From BJGV01 sp965205785 (lineage in GTDB: Bacteria; Pseudomonadota; Gammaproteobacteria; Burkholderiales; Nitrosomonadaceae): 64,000 nt of DNA. The notes beneath the pieces are model-generated. The model did no database searches, was not told the origin of the DNA, and saw only the letters and a program-made list of their open reading frames with translations. Both the position numbers and the translations under genes were made by a program. Where the stretch lies: NCBI GenBank assembly GCA_965205785.1, contig OZ242188.1, positions 1,860,001 through 1,924,000 on the forward strand, in the 5' to 3' direction. Positions 1 through 6,337 of the stretch are shown here, piece by piece (positions within the stretch are counted from its first letter, which is position 1; every line of letters starts with the position of its first letter).

Positions 1-204
1 TCCACGCTCTCTACGCCTACGTTTACGTTGTCCCTCACTTCTGCGCTTCCAAGTAGTGTGCTCAAATCTTTTATTTGATTGTTGGGTATAGGCCCATGCC
101 ATGAACTCAATTTCTTTGAGATAAACCGCAACATGATCATCAACTAGTGTTGAGATGCGTTGCTTGGCTTTCAAAACCAATAATTCAAGTTTGTGAGGTG
201 ACAT
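1..204 (-). CDS. Partial small basic phage protein in lambda N position
   Basis: The frame opens with ATG at 204 and runs off the left edge after 68 codons without a stop. The visible product starts MSPHKLELL and ends in an arginine/lysine-rich stretch (WKRRSEGQRKRRRRERG). It is the first gene leftward of the operator block at 204-256, the place lambda uses for N. A basic tail would suit RNA binding, but I recognise no family, so an N-like antiterminator role is only a positional guess. The predicted promoter puts the transcript start at or next to the ATG, so it may be leaderless. Confidence 0.6.
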   Translation of the reverse strand, partial: MSPHKLELLVLKAKQRISTLVDDHVAVYLKEIEFMAWAYTQQSNKRFEHTTWKRRSEGQRKRRRRERG

Positions 205-258
205 GAATAAAAGTTAGCAGAATGCTAAATTAATGTCAATAGCAGATCGCTAACTTTA
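204..258 (-). promoter_or_regulatory. Leftward early promoter with two operator sites (PL/OL)
   Basis: On the minus strand a -35 TTGACA (234-239), a 17-base spacer and a -10 TAACTT (211-216) precede the ATG at 204 by 6 bases. Operator-like AGTTAGC-n5-GCTAACT elements lie over the -10 (211-231) and upstream against the -35 (238-256), with centres 25 bp apart. The block is nearly the same sequence as the rightward promoter at 1307-1352, so one repressor probably controls both. Confidence 0.8.
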
Positions 259-343
259 AATGGTTTGATGATTTAGAATACAAAAATAACCCGAGAAAAC
301 GGGTTATTAATAGAAAGGATTTTTGGATTCTAGGGGTTAGTTG

Positions 344-841
344 TTAATAATCAAATTCTTTAATATCAAGCCAAATTCCATAGTGATGTTTGCGGCCATC
401 ATCTCCCAGTTTTCCACCGAAAATTTTAGCCTTACATTCGGTTATCTGCCCTGTTAATTTCTTCTGTCCTAGCCTACGACGAAAACTACGCGCGTCATCC
501 CGGCTCATGTATCCTACCGTCTCAGATCCTATTTCAACACATATGGCTTTGTTGTCATATGTGTTGTCATCTTCAGGTACTAGAAGGGCAGTACATTCTG
601 TACTGGCGCCATATTTAAGATCATGATCACCAGCAATTTTCTTGATTGTATTTTGATAGTGAGACTCACCTACAATTTCAAAATCATAGTTACCGGCGGA
701 AGGCCATTTAAATATGTGATCAGATTGTATGCGCTTTTGCTTTTTGGTTGTATTGGTGCTTACTCTAACTTTCTTAAAAATATAAAAAAGGATAAATATA
801 ACTATTCCAATTACTACTAAATTATTAGTTTCATTTAACAT
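344..841 (-). CDS. Membrane-anchored HIRAN-domain protein in the rex position
   Basis: The 165-residue product has an N-terminal hydrophobic anchor (about residues 9-24, VVIGIVIFILFYIF), a basic linker, and a HIRAN-like domain over about residues 48-160 (FEIVGESHYQ, EDDNTYDNKAICVEI, VGYMSRDDARSFR). HIRAN domains are known to bind DNA, including 3' ends in HLTF. The gene lies directly downstream of the repressor in the same orientation, so it is probably transcribed in the lysogen as lambda rexAB is. An exclusion or defence role is inferred from position; the anchor would place it at the inner membrane. The domain call is good, the function unknown. Confidence 0.75.
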   Translation of the reverse strand: MLNETNNLVVIGIVIFILFYIFKKVRVSTNTTKKQKRIQSDHIFKWPSAGNYDFEIVGESHYQNTIKKIAGDHDLKYGASTECTALLVPEDDNTYDNKAICVEIGSETVGYMSRDDARSFRRRLGQKKLTGQITECKAKIFGGKLGDDGRKHHYGIWLDIKEFDY

Positions 842-862
842 TTAGTATAACTATTTTAGTTA

Positions 863-1273
863 TTATTTTTTAGTCCGTTTCACGGAATAGCGATTTGGAG
901 GTTCTGAAACAATATCCATTTCTGGTTGTGTAAGTGTAATCAAAACATTCAGGATTCTTATCCTTGTTTGGTCATCTATTATTTCATCAATTATTTTAGC
1001 CGCTTCTTCTGCTTCTGTTGTTTTTGGAACATAATTTTTGCCGTGTTCCACGTCAAGCCAACCAGTTTTTTTATTCGCAATATTTTCAATTCTACGGGCA
1101 GATTTGCTGCTAATCTCACGAGGCTTCTTAGTTGTTGAATCTATTGAGGCATTAACCCATTGGCTAATTTGTGAATAATCTCTACCAAGTTTATCTGAGA
1201 AAGCCTTGCGTCCACCAGACTCATTAATGATGGTATTAAGATTTTTTCGCCTTATTTCGGATATTGTTTTCAT
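863..1273 (-). CDS. Phage repressor, XRE-type HTH, without peptidase domain
   Basis: The 136-residue protein has a helix-turn-helix in its first 50 residues (GRKAFSDKLGRDYSQISQWV) and a C-terminal part with no S24/LexA peptidase features. It is divergent from the Cro-like gene at 1360, and its start is embedded in the operator array, as for a CI-type repressor. Without a self-cleaving domain, RecA-driven induction is unlikely, and an antirepressor or another route may be used (inference). A promoter TTTACA-17-TCAAAT ends 7 bases before the ATG, so its message may be leaderless like lambda cI from PRM. Confidence 0.8.
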   Translation of the reverse strand: MKTISEIRRKNLNTIINESGGRKAFSDKLGRDYSQISQWVNASIDSTTKKPREISSKSARRIENIANKKTGWLDVEHGKNYVPKTTEAEEAAKIIDEIIDDQTRIRILNVLITLTQPEMDIVSEPPNRYSVKRTKK

Positions 1274-1280
1274 TCTTATA

Positions 1281-1352
1281 ATTTGATAGCAACATGCTAT
1301 ATATGTAAATTAGCGATCTGCTCTTGACACTAAGTTAGCGATCTGCTAACTT
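1281..1352. promoter_or_regulatory. Divergent PR/PRM region with three operator sites
   Basis: Rightward PR is TTGACA (1324-1329), 17 bases, TAACTT (1347-1352), ending 7 bases before the Cro ATG. Leftward PRM is TTTACA (1304-1309), 17 bases, TCAAAT (1281-1286). Three operator-like palindromes have centres about 1342 (AAGTTAGC-GATCT-GCTAACTT, 1332-1352), 1317 (1307-1325) and 1293 (ATAGC-AACAT-GCTAT, 1286-1300). The 24-25 bp spacing puts them on one helix face. Site 1 covers the PR -10 and site 3 lies in the PRM spacer, matching the logic of lambda OR1-OR3. Confidence 0.82.
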
Positions 1353-1359
1353 ATTTGTT

Positions 1360-1596
1360 ATGAAGTTATCTGAATATCTACCTAATCATGGTGATAAAGC
1401 TAAATTTGCTAGAAAAATTAAAGTTCCACCTGCACTAATTTCTCAATGGTCAGGAGGGGTAAGAGAAGTACCTACTGCCAGATGTTGTGAGATTGAAAAG
1501 GAGTCTGGCGGAAAAGTTACCCGTAAAGATTTGCGTCCACATGATTTTCATAAACATTGGCCTGATCTGGTGGAAGAAATTGAATCAGTAGCTTAA
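1360..1596 (+). CDS. Cro-like / YdaS-type HTH regulator
   Basis: This 78-residue DNA-binding protein has a helix-turn-helix at about residues 10-40 (GDKAKFARKIKVPPALISQW) followed by the REVPTARCCEIEKESGG stretch typical of YdaS/Cro proteins. It is the first gene of the rightward operon, divergent from the repressor. Its own promoter overlaps two operators, so it probably binds them to shut off early or repressor transcription. No Shine-Dalgarno precedes the ATG and the -10 ends only 7 bases upstream, so initiation on a leaderless message is likely. Confidence 0.82.
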   Translation: MKLSEYLPNHGDKAKFARKIKVPPALISQWSGGVREVPTARCCEIEKESGGKVTRKDLRPHDFHKHWPDLVEEIESVA

Positions 1597-1648
1597 CTAT
1601 GCAATATGTGAATATTTTCTAAAACGTTTAATTTAAAGGGAGTTCAAC

Positions 1649-2131
1649 GTGAGTATATTAGATGTTGTTTACAGGGTAGCGCATAAATACAAAGGTGGAA
1701 TACGTGCATTAGCAGCACGCATGAACAAAAATTCAGCAGTTCTTAACAATAAAATTAATGTCAATTGTGATACGCATCATCTAAACGTAGAAGAGCTGGC
1801 AATGATCGCTGATTTTTGCAATACAGATGAGATTGCTAAATGGTTTGCAGCACAAAGAGGGCTTTTATGTACGCCCATGATTCAATTTGACGGTGTTTCC
1901 GATCAAGCGTTGCTGGATCTATTTTTAAAGCTTGAGAAAGAGAAGGGCGAATGGGCCGGAACTATCAAAAAATCATTAGAAGATGGCTATATCAGCCCAA
2001 AAGAATTTGAAGAAATCAAGAAAGAGTCCTTGGAGTTCAGGGAGGTTATTGCAGAGTGCATGAACCGCCTTGGAACACTGGTACAGAATCGCCCTAAAAG
2101 GAATGTATCACTGATAAACAAATCGAATTAG
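1649..2131 (+). CDS. CII-type phage regulator (Phage_CP76 family)
   Basis: The 160-residue protein matches the Phage_CP76/CII type: an N-terminal HTH that opens like DVVYRVAHKYKGGIRALAARM, with NNKIN and the HLNVEELAMIADFC segment, then a helical C-terminus. Such proteins regulate the lysis-lysogeny choice in many non-lambda temperate phages. I use the GTG at 1649 because a strong AAAGGGAG (1635-1642) lies 6 bases before it. It is second in the rightward early operon, the place of cII. Confidence 0.75.
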   Translation: MSILDVVYRVAHKYKGGIRALAARMNKNSAVLNNKINVNCDTHHLNVEELAMIADFCNTDEIAKWFAAQRGLLCTPMIQFDGVSDQALLDLFLKLEKEKGEWAGTIKKSLEDGYISPKEFEEIKKESLEFREVIAECMNRLGTLVQNRPKRNVSLINKSN

Positions 2132-2240
2132 GGGTTAAGTGGCCCTTTTCGACAAGATGCGACATTTTCGCAAGCTGTCGCAACCTAAGTTTCCAGGGTC
2201 TTACATTTTTAATGGAAACACATGGAAATGGCTTTACAAA

Positions 2241-2270
2241 AAATTTGTAACGATTTGTAAACGTTTGTAA
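2241..2270 (+). repeat. Three 10-bp direct repeats ending TTTGTAA
   Basis: TTTGTAA occurs three times at an exact 10-bp period (2244-2250, 2254-2260, 2264-2270), with an inverted relative TTTACAAA at 2233-2240. The repeats lie just upstream of the gene at 2287 and on one face of the helix, so they look like a cooperative protein-binding array. The binding protein is unknown. Confidence 0.55.
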
Positions 2271-2286
2271 GGGTAAGGGTAACAGT

Positions 2287-2580
2287 ATGAAAACTAACGT
2301 TACTGATACATCAATACAGGCTTACAAAGAGCTCAAGGAAGAGGGCGGCTTAAATAAGCAGTACGGAAAGATCCTTGATGTTATGTCCAGAGGCAGGGAC
2401 TACTCCTTACAAGAGCTTGTGAAGCTTACAGGACTACAGATCAACGTTATTTCAGCCAGAGTATTTGAAATGAAAGAGAAGCGGACTTTGGTAGTAGCAC
2501 AAAAGCGAAGGTGCTCAATATCAAAAAGGCTGATTAATGCCTTGAAATTACCATCCAGACAAGAGGAATTATTTTGTTAA
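2287..2580 (+). CDS. Small winged-helix phage protein
   Basis: The 97-residue product has a winged-helix signature: KQYGKILDVMSRGRDYSLQELVKLTGL, then a recognition-helix-like INVISARVFEMKEKR and a wing (RTLVVAQKRRC). Such proteins occur in phage early operons as regulators or replication accessories. It follows the direct repeats at 2241-2270, which could be its binding sites (inference). Specific function not known. Confidence 0.7.
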   Translation: MKTNVTDTSIQAYKELKEEGGLNKQYGKILDVMSRGRDYSLQELVKLTGLQINVISARVFEMKEKRTLVVAQKRRCSISKRLINALKLPSRQEELFC

Positions 2581-2723
2581 CAGTATCAACAAGACTGGCG
2601 GTTACGTATTGCAGATTTCTCATTCCAAAGCTTGATATGCAATGGGCTGTCCCTTTCAGGGCAACCGGTTTTCCTCCCAAAGTTAACGGTTGTTTAGCCG
2701 TCAGCCTTGTTGGTATTTATTAA
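2574..2723 (+). CDS. Possible 49-codon gene with TTG start
   Basis: An open frame starts at TTG 2574 inside the end of the preceding gene, 6 bases after GAGGA (2563-2567), and stops at 2721-2723 just before the next gene's ribosome site. The product (starting MLTVSTRLAVTYC) matches nothing I recognise. Tight coupling on both sides supports it; the rare start and short length weaken it. Confidence 0.35.
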   Translation: MLTVSTRLAVTYCRFLIPKLDMQWAVPFRATGFPPKVNGCLAVSLVGIY

Positions 2724-2732
2724 GGAAAATTG

Positions 2733-3029
2733 ATGGATTTAGATTACCCAAAAATTGGTGTTTGTAGTTGGAAGCAATGGTCACAGGAGGCAGCAATTTT
2801 CATGTGTAGTAAGAGAGTAACTTTTACGGAACGTCTTTTTGCAACAAGAATGGTGCGACTACGTCCATTCAGAACAAATCCTTGGCGCATGTGTTTTGCC
2901 AGATACAACATGCTTCCGTTTGAAGCGGCTCATACGATTATGAATTTTGATCCATCACCCACGTTGTACCGTGAGGACATAAGGTTACAGAGGCTATTAG
3001 ATCAAAGTATTTATAACATCAAGAAGTAA
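2733..3029 (+). CDS. Hypothetical early phage protein
   Basis: This 98-residue basic product is not recognised. ATG 2733 is preferred over the adjacent TTG 2730 because AAGGA (2722-2726) is well placed. Clustered W, R and M residues (RLRPFRTNPWRMCFARYNML) precede an acidic segment. It lies in the early operon just before the structured stretch at 3027. Confidence 0.55.
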   Translation: MDLDYPKIGVCSWKQWSQEAAIFMCSKRVTFTERLFATRMVRLRPFRTNPWRMCFARYNMLPFEAAHTIMNFDPSPTLYREDIRLQRLLDQSIYNIKK

Positions 3030-3352
3030 GGAGATTGAGGGGAAGGTTTCTAAGCTACCCGCCCCATCCAGGTCCGGCAGTCTCCTTAACTTGTTGGTGT
3101 TGCATTAAGAGGCCAGAGTAGGGGGTGCTTTCAGTGGGATGTATACGAGAAGCTGATAGAACATATGTAAAACCTGAGATGGCGGGTCGACCACGTTTCA
3201 TGGAAGCCTATGTATCGAAAGGTCCCTGCTTTGGCCTGTTGGTGTAATGCGTAGGCTGATACGCCGTGAAACCGGAAGTAGGGAGTCTCGGAAGCGGATG
3301 CGTTCCCTAACCATAGTCTGAGCCAGAGATCAGCACTGGTACACCAACACTA
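3027..3352 (+). ncRNA. Candidate structured RNA, no known family recognised
   Basis: No convincing gene lies here, but the stretch folds well by eye. A near-continuous 14-bp helix pairs 3110-3123 with 3224-3237 (AGGCCAGAGTAGGG with CCCTGCTTTGGCCT, two G-U). GCATTA (3102-3107) pairs with TAATGC (3245-3250) outside it, and CTTTC with GAAAG inside it. TAAGGAGA (3027-3034) pairs with TCTCCTTA (3081-3088), and GCGTA with TACGC in 3249-3265. The 9-mer TGTTGGTGT occurs at 3092-3100 and 3237-3245, and both copies can pair with ACACCAACA at 3341-3349, just before the next start codon. It may be a stand-alone phage RNA or a leader switch. Confidence 0.6.
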
Positions 3353-3565
3353 ATGCTTATGGATAACACTGAATATTGTGATCAATGCCAAGAAATTATG
3401 TATGCCCTGGTGTCAATGGGTGGCAAGAAACATAAGTTATGTAAGAGCCATTGGAAAGATGCGGTAAAAAGCCATGAGGCACGTGATAGGCAGAAACAAA
3501 GAAAGTTAAAAGAAAAGCGCGAGTTAGATATTGTTGTAGATAGAAAACAAGACGGAGCAGATTAA
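3353..3565 (+). CDS. Small putative zinc-binding phage protein
   Basis: The 70-residue protein begins with a cysteine knuckle (CDQCQEI), then C..H spacing (LCKSHWKD), suggesting one zinc site, and ends in a charged K/R/E helix. ATG at 3353 or 3359 could start it; neither has a clear Shine-Dalgarno. The 3' end of the structured stretch lies immediately upstream, so translation could be RNA-controlled. Function unknown. Confidence 0.55.
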   Translation: MLMDNTEYCDQCQEIMYALVSMGGKKHKLCKSHWKDAVKSHEARDRQKQRKLKEKRELDIVVDRKQDGAD

Positions 3566-3567
3566 CT

Positions 3568-3774
3568 ATGACCAAATTAGAAAGATCCAAAATATTAGTT
3601 CATTTACACACCAAGGGCAACGATATATTTGCAAATATAAAAGAGCAGGAGAGAAGAGCTCAACGGGAAGGGCTAGACAAGCTTTACCTGGAATTTATAG
3701 ATGTACAAATAAAAATGGATGAATTGCTTGAGCCTGAAAGACTGGAACGTTTATCCAGACAAAGTAGCAAATAA
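3568..3774 (+). CDS. Hypothetical helical early protein
   Basis: The 68-residue, strongly charged and probably helical product (MTKLERSKILVHLHT) is not recognised. It starts 2 bases after the stop of the gene before it and ends 3 bases before the next ATG, so the three are one transcript. Confidence 0.55.
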   Translation: MTKLERSKILVHLHTKGNDIFANIKEQERRAQREGLDKLYLEFIDVQIKMDELLEPERLERLSRQSSK

Positions 3775-3777
3775 ATT

Positions 3778-4068
3778 ATGGATAAATCAAGTTTAATTAT
3801 TTTATTAACAATAATAATTGCGCCTATTCCGCTTGTAGTTTTATATAAATTACTGGTCGCACAGGAAGAAAAAGGCGTTCCTGATATTTGTTTATATAGA
3901 AGGTATTCTCTTTTCCGTAAAGAATTTCTCAAGCTAGCACACATACATTGTTATCCATTTGTTTGGGGTGCTATACCCGCATTTATTGATATTAGATTAT
4001 TTTTCCTAAAAAAGAGCATACGGAAGCATTTATCTAACCGTTTAAAAGGTGGTGAACGTGGTACATAA
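3778..4068 (+). CDS. Hypothetical small membrane protein
   Basis: The 96-residue product has an N-terminal membrane segment (about residues 5-26, SLIILLTIIIAPIPLVVLYK) and a second hydrophobic stretch (CYPFVWGAIPAFIDIRLFF), ending in a basic tail. Its 3' end overlaps the start of the replication gene by about 20 bases. No family recognised. Confidence 0.55.
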   Translation: MDKSSLIILLTIIIAPIPLVVLYKLLVAQEEKGVPDICLYRRYSLFRKEFLKLAHIHCYPFVWGAIPAFIDIRLFFLKKSIRKHLSNRLKGGERGT

Positions 4069-4801
4069 GCTTTTTTCATGGCGCGGATACGTCCTAAAAT
4101 CTAATTTACCCCCAACGACCCGTCACGTCTTGCTTACGCTGGCATGTCACATGAATGATGCGGGAGAAAATTGTTATCCAAAAATCGATACAATCTGTCA
4201 GGAAACAGGATTATCCAATAAAGCTGTAATTACTCATTTAAAATTTGCTCAAAACGAGGGCTGGATTAAGGTTAAAAAACATGGGTTTACAGGGCAGAAG
4301 TGGAGAAACAATGAGTATGAGTTGTCATGGGACCACCTGAATAAAAAGGTAGTGAACGTAGTACATGACGTTTCGCAGAAGGTAGTGAACGTCGTTCCAA
4401 AAGGTAGTGAACCTAAGGTCAAAAAGGTAGTGAACGAGGTTCACACTAGTACTTCATACAGTACTTCAAATAATATATATACATCTTCAAAAAAACTTCT
4501 ATCAGAAATCAAACCCCAAATTGCAGAAGATTTTCTAAGACTCCGTAAAGCAAAAAAACTACCTCTTACCCCAACCGCATTAAAAACGATTCAGGAACAA
4601 GCAGACATGATCGGTGCGACCTTGGAGGAAGTACTAACGATTTGTTGTCATCGTGGCTGGGCTAGTTTTGATGCTTCGTGGTCACATGGGTTTCATAGGC
4701 CGAGAAATCGTATACCAGACAAAAAAACGGAAGAGAAGAGGGGAACTAAGCAAGGGCACCAGAACGGCTTAAAAGCTGTGCGAGATGTTATGAATGCTTA
4801 A
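4049..4801 (+). CDS. Phage replication initiator, O-like, HTH domain
   Basis: The protein of about 250 residues starts with an HTH_36-type winged helix (TTRHVLLTLACHMNDAGENCYPKIDTICQETGLSNKAVITHLK), as in phage O-type initiators. A repetitive linker follows (VVNVVH, VVNVVP, VVNEVH), encoded by the iterons, then a helical C-terminal domain. It should bind the origin inside its own gene and recruit host helicase; no phage helicase or loader is visible nearby. GTG 4049 opens the frame, but GTG 4058 fits better with AAAAGGTGG (4044-4052) as ribosome site, which is itself a variant iteron, so autoregulation is possible. Confidence 0.78.
   Translation: MVNVVHKLFSWRGYVLKSNLPPTTRHVLLTLACHMNDAGENCYPKIDTICQETGLSNKAVITHLKFAQNEGWIKVKKHGFTGQKWRNNEYELSWDHLNKKVVNVVHDVSQKVVNVVPKGSEPKVKKVVNEVHTSTSYSTSNNIYTSSKKLLSEIKPQIAEDFLRLRKAKKLPLTPTALKTIQEQADMIGATLEEVLTICCHRGWASFDASWSHGFHRPRNRIPDKKTEEKRGTKQGHQNGLKAVRDVMNA
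4348..4510 (+). repeat. Probable replication origin: four iterons plus AT-rich stretch
   Basis: GGTAGTGAAC occurs four times (4348-4357, 4381-4390, 4403-4412, 4426-4435), usually preceded by AAA, with start-to-start spacings of 33, 22 and 23 bp, near whole helical turns. A fifth variant, GGTGGTGAAC, is at 4048-4057. An AT-rich run with ATAATATATATACAT follows at about 4469-4510 and could unwind. Iterons plus an AT-rich tract inside the initiator gene repeat the lambda ori/O layout. Confidence 0.72.
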
Positions 4802-4806
4802 ATATT

Positions 4807-5052
4807 ATGAAAACAAAATTACCAATAAGTAAAAAGATTAAGAAAACCAGAAAACGAAGTTTGAGAAGATTAATAAAAAGATCACTTATTTCTGCTATAT
4901 GGAGTGCATATATGAATCTTTACATATCAAGATATTTTGATTGGCTTATTTTACATAAACAGATTCCTTATCAGTCTATTTACTATAAAAAAATGGTAGT
5001 AGGAAATTGTGTTGAAGAGGCTTTAAAACATCATCCGGCTCCAATGAGATAA
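4807..5052 (+). CDS. Hypothetical basic protein
   Basis: The 81-residue product has a very basic N-terminus (KKIKKTRKRSLRRLIKRS), then an aromatic-rich middle (WSAYMNLYISRYFDWLIL). It begins 5 bases after the replication gene and abuts the next gene. The basic part could contact nucleic acid or membrane; no family recognised. Confidence 0.5.
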   Translation: MKTKLPISKKIKKTRKRSLRRLIKRSLISAIWSAYMNLYISRYFDWLILHKQIPYQSIYYKKMVVGNCVEEALKHHPAPMR

Positions 5053-5238
5053 ATGCGTGATGGATGGACTACGAATGATGAATACTCAACCAGTAACGGA
5101 ACACACACTATTGCAACATGCTACGTAAATAAAGAACCTATATTTGTACTTTGGCAGCATGGAAGACCGGATAAAAGAATAGGGCAGTTTTCAACTATTG
5201 ATAAAGCAAAGAGGATAGTTAAAAAAGTTAATGAATAA
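5053..5238 (+). CDS. Hypothetical small protein
   Basis: The 61-residue product (MRDGWTTNDEYSTSNGTHTI) begins directly at the previous stop codon and overlaps the methyltransferase start by 8 bases. A beta-rich N-terminus and a C-terminal FSTIDKAKRIVKKVNE helix are visible. Not recognised. Confidence 0.5.
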   Translation: MRDGWTTNDEYSTSNGTHTIATCYVNKEPIFVLWQHGRPDKRIGQFSTIDKAKRIVKKVNE

Positions 5239-6337
5239 AGTATTTTTTGGTGATTGCAGGGATTCTATACGCCAAATGATAGATGATGGCGTAAAGGTGC
5301 AAATGTGCGTGACTTCGCCGCCCTATTACGGGTTAAGAGACTACGGACATGATGGACAACTTGGCTTAGAAGAAACGCCTACAAAGTATGTGGAGAACAT
5401 GGTAGACGTCTTTAGGCTAGTTAAAGAGTTACTAACTGATGACGGGGTGTTGTGGCTCAATATTGGAGATAGTTATTCAAGCCATAAAGATTGCAAATCA
5501 GTCGGTCAGACGATTGCAAAAGGCACAGGTAGAGAAAAGGCGCATGAAATGGACTTGGGCAAAAGTAGGGTAAGAGACACCAAAATGCTCAAAGCTGAAG
5601 GGCTAAAGAATAAAGATTTAATAGGCATACCTTGGATGCTTGCTTTTGCTTTACGTGCTGATGGCTGGTATTTAAGACAAGATATTATTTGGTCTAAATC
5701 GAATCCTATGCCTGAATCTGTAAAAGATAGATGTACAAAGAGTCATGAATACATATTCCTATTAAGCAAATCAACTAAATATTTTTATGATGCAGATGCG
5801 ATTAAGGAGCCGTTAAAAGATTCTTCGGCAGCACGATTAATTCAGGATATAGAAAATCAAGAGGGGTCAGGGCGTGTACCGGGAAAATCTAATGGAAAAA
5901 TGAAGGCTGTCAGATTTGGCGGCAATAAATATGGAAATGATGACTCTTATTCAACGGGAATACATAGCGGAAAAGAGTGGACTCCAAAAATGGCTGGAGG
6001 AGGGTCAAAGGTCAATGGTGCAACACATAGCGGATATTTAGATAATAGAGGACAGCCTTTATGTGGAGTTATGGCAAACAAAAAAAGTGTTTGGGTTATA
6101 CCTACAAAGGGATATAAAGAGGCGCATTTCGCTACATTCCCTACAGAGTTAATTATGCCCTGTATCCTTGCAGGATCTCGAGTAAATGACGTTGTTTTGG
6201 ACCCGTTCTTTGGCAGTGGTACAACAGGTCAAGTATGTCAGCAGCTTGGTAGGAAATGGATAGGATGCGAAATCAATACAGATTATGAATCATTGCAGAA
6301 AGACAGGACAGCACAAAAAGGCATGGTGTTTGCATGA
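5231..6337 (+). CDS. Orphan DNA methyltransferase, N4-cytosine/N6-adenine type
   Basis: The 368-residue enzyme shows motif IV SPPY at residues 29-32 (CVTSPPYYGLRDYG) and motif I near residue 325 (VVLDPFFGSGTTG), the beta-class order. It transfers methyl from S-adenosylmethionine to an exocyclic amino group of C or A; SPPY alone does not settle which. No endonuclease gene is adjacent, so it is probably a solitary phage enzyme that protects phage DNA from host restriction or marks it for regulation (inference). A glycine-rich insert (about residues 225-275) may hold the target recognition region. It overlaps rusA by 4 bases. Confidence 0.85.
   Translation: MNKVFFGDCRDSIRQMIDDGVKVQMCVTSPPYYGLRDYGHDGQLGLEETPTKYVENMVDVFRLVKELLTDDGVLWLNIGDSYSSHKDCKSVGQTIAKGTGREKAHEMDLGKSRVRDTKMLKAEGLKNKDLIGIPWMLAFALRADGWYLRQDIIWSKSNPMPESVKDRCTKSHEYIFLLSKSTKYFYDADAIKEPLKDSSAARLIQDIENQEGSGRVPGKSNGKMKAVRFGGNKYGNDDSYSTGIHSGKEWTPKMAGGGSKVNGATHSGYLDNRGQPLCGVMANKKSVWVIPTKGYKEAHFATFPTELIMPCILAGSRVNDVVLDPFFGSGTTGQVCQQLGRKWIGCEINTDYESLQKDRTAQKGMVFA

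Noticed and set aside
3027..3352. Structured stretch as a group I or group II intron
   Set aside because: I find no convincing P7/P3 core pairing for group I and no domain V-like hairpin for group II; flanking genes are separate proteins, not exons.
4049..4801. VVNVVH repeats as a protein-level functional motif
   Set aside because: The repeats are better explained by DNA iterons (GGTAGTGAAC) that happen to be translated; spacing is helical rather than domain-like.
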